Assembly: GCA_002492335.1 (NCBI GenBank)
Contig: DKYD01000003.1
Span: forward strand, 1-8,030
Direction of reading: 5' to 3'
Length of the DNA stretch: 8,030 nucleotides
DNA from: Lachnospiraceae bacterium UBA7109
GTDB lineage: Bacteria; Bacillota; Clostridia; Lachnospirales; Lachnospiraceae
How positions within the stretch are numbered: the stretch's first letter is position 1; every line of letters begins with the position of its first letter. The notes beneath the pieces are model-generated. The model was not told the origin of the DNA. It ran no database searches and worked only from the letters and a program-made list of their open reading frames with translations. The translations under genes were made by a program, and so were the position numbers. Shown one piece after another: positions 5,988-8,030 of the stretch.

Positions 5988-7550
5988 TTACATAAGCGGA
6001 GCAGCCAGACGGAGTATCTGACCCGCAATCTTCGTAACGAGCGTGCGGTTTTTCACTTCCATAAGCGTTACCTTATGACACTTTGCCAGTGTCTGCTGAA
6101 AATCTCTCTCTATCTTATCAACTTCCGCATTATTATAGATAAAAGCGCCGCATTCGAAATGCAGATACAGACTTCTGTAATCCAGATTAATCGTTCCTAC
6201 CGTTGCAGTATCGTCGTCAGAAACAAAAACCTTCGCATGAACAAATCCCGGTGTATATTCATAAATCTGTACTCCTCCCTCAATCAGCTCTTTATAATAC
6301 GTCTTCGCTACCACAAATGCATACCATTTATCCGGAATATGCGGCATGATAATCACAACCTCAATGCCGCTTTTGGCAACACGGGTAAGCGTTGTCATCA
6401 TCTCATTATCCAAAATGAGGTATGGCGTCATAATATGTACATATTTTTTTGCATGATTCAAAATATGAAAATATACTTCTTCTCCAACATTTTCATTATC
6501 AAACGGACTGTCCCCATATGGAATGACATATCCCAGTTCGCGTTTCAGTCCTTTTCTCTGCGGAGTCAGATATTTCTCATAATTTTCTGCACTGCGCTCA
6601 TATACATTCCACATTTCAAGAAACATCATGGTAAGACTCTGTACGGCATCTCCCCTTAACATCACTGATGCATCCTTCCAGTGTCCGAACCGCTCCTTTT
6701 TATTAATATACTCATCTCCGATATTAATGCCCCCTGTAAATCCCACTTTACCATCTATCACACAAATCTTCCTGTGATCCCGGTTATTCTGTACGGTAGA
6801 CAGAAATGGCCGCACCGCATTGGCCATCCTGCATTTGATACCAAACTTGCGCAGCTGCGCAGGGTAATTATAAGGAAGCATGGTAATCGCACACATTCCA
6901 TCATACATGAACCGGACTTCCACACCTTCCTTCACCTTTGCCTTCAAAACCTCCAGAATCGTATTCCACATATATCCTTCTTCCACAATAAAATATTCCA
7001 TAAAAATAAATTTTTTTGCTTTTTTCAATTCTGAAATCATGTATTTAAACTTATATTCTCCAAGAGGAAGATATTTCACCTCCGTATTCCGGTATGTAGG
7101 AAATCCCAGCTGATGAGACAAATAATATGCAAGATTCGCGTTCGCTGACTTACTTGCCCACATTGCCTGCACTACATCCGGGTTCTGTCTCATGTACGGC
7201 GCAGTTTCTATTTTGAGAGAATCCAGTCTCCGATGAAGATACCTTGTCTCCGGCTGAATTTTTACATATATGTAAAAAAGACTTCCTACAAGCGGAAAAA
7301 TAATGACAAAAAGCATCCAGGTCATCTTAAAGGCAGGATTCCCCTTATCATTAATAATATAGATCACTACAATAACTGTAAGAATCATTAAAACACCATA
7401 TATATACCTCATATTTTCTCCAAGATAATATGGAATCCTGAAAAACAATATCAATTGAAGCAGTATCAAAAGGAGCATAATTCCCGTACGGCTGAATATG
7501 ATACGAAACAATCCTTTTTTTGCTGTTCCCGGGGTCTCATTTTTACTCAT
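5988..7550 (-). CDS. cls: cardiolipin synthase (phospholipase D family)
   Basis: Membrane enzyme that condenses two phosphatidylglycerol molecules to cardiolipin and glycerol. Two HKD motifs form the active site: H258-x-K260-x4-D265 followed by GGIN (272-275), and H438-x-K440-x4-D445 followed by GTINLDYRS. Both are intact. Three hydrophobic segments precede the catalytic part (about 22-37, 48-66 and 74-96); ClsA-type enzymes usually show two, and at 520 aa this protein is somewhat longer than the roughly 480-aa classical form, with the extra length at the N-terminus. The ATG is preceded by AGGAGA (7557-7562) with a 6-nt gap. It is divergent from the 81-aa acidic-tail gene and upstream of purA on the same strand; no strong terminator separates it from purA, so some read-through is possible. 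Confidence 0.95.
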   Translation of the reverse strand: MSKNETPGTAKKGLFRIIFSRTGIMLLLILLQLILFFRIPYYLGENMRYIYGVLMILTVIVVIYIINDKGNPAFKMTWMLFVIIFPLVGSLFYIYVKIQPETRYLHRRLDSLKIETAPYMRQNPDVVQAMWASKSANANLAYYLSHQLGFPTYRNTEVKYLPLGEYKFKYMISELKKAKKFIFMEYFIVEEGYMWNTILEVLKAKVKEGVEVRFMYDGMCAITMLPYNYPAQLRKFGIKCRMANAVRPFLSTVQNNRDHRKICVIDGKVGFTGGINIGDEYINKKERFGHWKDASVMLRGDAVQSLTMMFLEMWNVYERSAENYEKYLTPQRKGLKRELGYVIPYGDSPFDNENVGEEVYFHILNHAKKYVHIMTPYLILDNEMMTTLTRVAKSGIEVVIIMPHIPDKWYAFVVAKTYYKELIEGGVQIYEYTPGFVHAKVFVSDDDTATVGTINLDYRSLYLHFECGAFIYNNAEVDKIERDFQQTLAKCHKVTLMEVKNRTLVTKIAGQILRLAAPLM

Positions 7551-7604
7551 TTCTTCTCTCCTGTCTGAATCAGAAAATCACTGTCGGTTTTTATTACGAA
7601 ATAC

Positions 7605-7633
7605 AGTCTATCACAAATTCTTCTGCTTCTCAA
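7605..7633 (-). promoter_or_regulatory. candidate cls promoter
   Basis: A TTGAGA -35 box (7628-7633) and TAGACT -10 box (7605-7610) with 17-bp spacing on the minus strand, the latter preceded by TGA, which fits an extended -10 element. It lies about 55 nt upstream of the cls ATG. The -10 is only a 4 of 6 match. Confidence 0.45.
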
Positions 7634-7679
7634 CAGTCGGATTTCTACATACTTCGCGCAAAAATTTCCCTGGTTTCCC

Positions 7680-7708
7680 TTTTCATTTCACAAAAAAAGT
7701 ATTACAAT
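7680..7708 (+). promoter_or_regulatory. candidate promoter for the acidic-tail small protein
   Basis: A TTTTCA -35-like box (7680-7685) and TACAAT -10 box (7703-7708) with 17-bp spacing, giving a start about 38 nt before the ATG at 7753. The -10 matches 5 of 6, the -35 only 4 of 6. Confidence 0.4.
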
Positions 7709-7752
7709 ACACATACCAGGTAAAAACAGCCGGAAGAAAGGGGATATTTATT

Positions 7753-7998
7753 ATGGCAAAATGGTTTAAAAAACTTGTTGGATTCGCAGCAGTCGGTGCA
7801 GCTGCAGCCGGTGCGCTCTATTACTGGAAAAAGAACAAGGTTGATTCTGATGAATTTGTAGACGATTTCGACGACGAAGATCTCGACTTTGATCTCGACA
7901 ACGATTTAAAACCGGTCACAGACCGTGAATATGTTCCGCTTAACAAGACAACAGAAACAGAAGAAGCTGCTGATACTGCCTCTGAAACTGCAGAATAA
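7753..7998 (+). CDS. single-helix membrane protein with acidic tail, unknown function
   Basis: An 81-aa protein with a basic start (MAKWFKK), one Ala/Gly-rich hydrophobic helix (about 8-24), a basic WKKNK cap, then a strongly acidic stretch (31-51, about 13 Asp/Glu of 21) and a Thr/Glu/Ala-rich tail. Basic residues flank both ends of the helix, so topology is ambiguous; the helix could be a membrane anchor or an amphipathic surface segment. I recognise the style as a common Lachnospiraceae hypothetical protein but know no function. The open frame extends upstream to 7498, but AAAGGGGA (7737-7744), 8 nt before the ATG at 7753, fixes the true start; the upstream part overlaps cls antisense. It is divergent from cls, which may mean shared control of membrane-related genes, but that is only positional. 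Confidence 0.8.
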   Translation: MAKWFKKLVGFAAVGAAAAGALYYWKKNKVDSDEFVDDFDDEDLDFDLDNDLKPVTDREYVPLNKTTETEEAADTASETAE

Positions 7999-8030
7999 TC
8001 GTTTATCTGTATACTGGCAATAATAAAACA

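Noticed and set aside
6075..6659. Plus-strand 194-codon frame opposite cls
   Set aside because: It is antisense to the conserved HKD-containing part of cls, with no initiation signals and no domain.

Overview
This window looks like ordinary chromosomal core sequence from a low-to-moderate GC Gram-positive anaerobe, most likely a member of the Lachnospiraceae (Clostridia; Blautia/Dorea/Coprococcus-like). The reasons are strong AGGAGG-type ribosome sites, consensus TTGNNN/TATAAT promoters, a two-DUF1540 cysteine-rich protein, a SEC-C protein of a type I associate with this family, and a divergent PurA variant I associate with Lachnospiraceae. The family assignment is inference from protein style, since no rRNA is present. 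I see no insertion sequence, phage gene, CRISPR array, tRNA or rRNA.

Left part (1-3881, all minus strand): one probable operon read right to left. A TTGAAA-16-TATAAT promoter at 3854-3881 is followed by a SEC-C zinc-motif protein, an aldo/keto reductase that starts 1 nt after the SEC-C stop (translational coupling), threonyl-tRNA synthetase (thrS), and a tandem DUF1540 cysteine-rich protein. The order mixes an essential translation enzyme with small metal-binding and redox proteins. There is no T-box leader in front of thrS.

Middle (3882-4573): a divergent promoter drives a 79-aa two-helix membrane protein on the plus strand. It converges on a 52-aa Lys-rich minus-strand gene (4220-4378) that is too short for common ORF cut-offs but has a near-perfect ribosome site. 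A hairpin between them could terminate both transcripts. The rest of the gap holds the purA terminator region.

Right part (4574-8030): purA (adenylosuccinate synthetase, 425 aa from a corrected start) with its own promoter, and a cardiolipin synthase (cls, 520 aa, two HKD motifs) upstream on the same strand. Divergent from cls is an 81-aa single-helix protein with a very acidic tail. The purA and cls genes are probably separate transcription units.

I do not see a convincing new multi-gene system. The items most worth a second look are the nucleotide-site substitutions in PurA, the unannotated 52-aa gene, and the unusual company and missing T-box of thrS.
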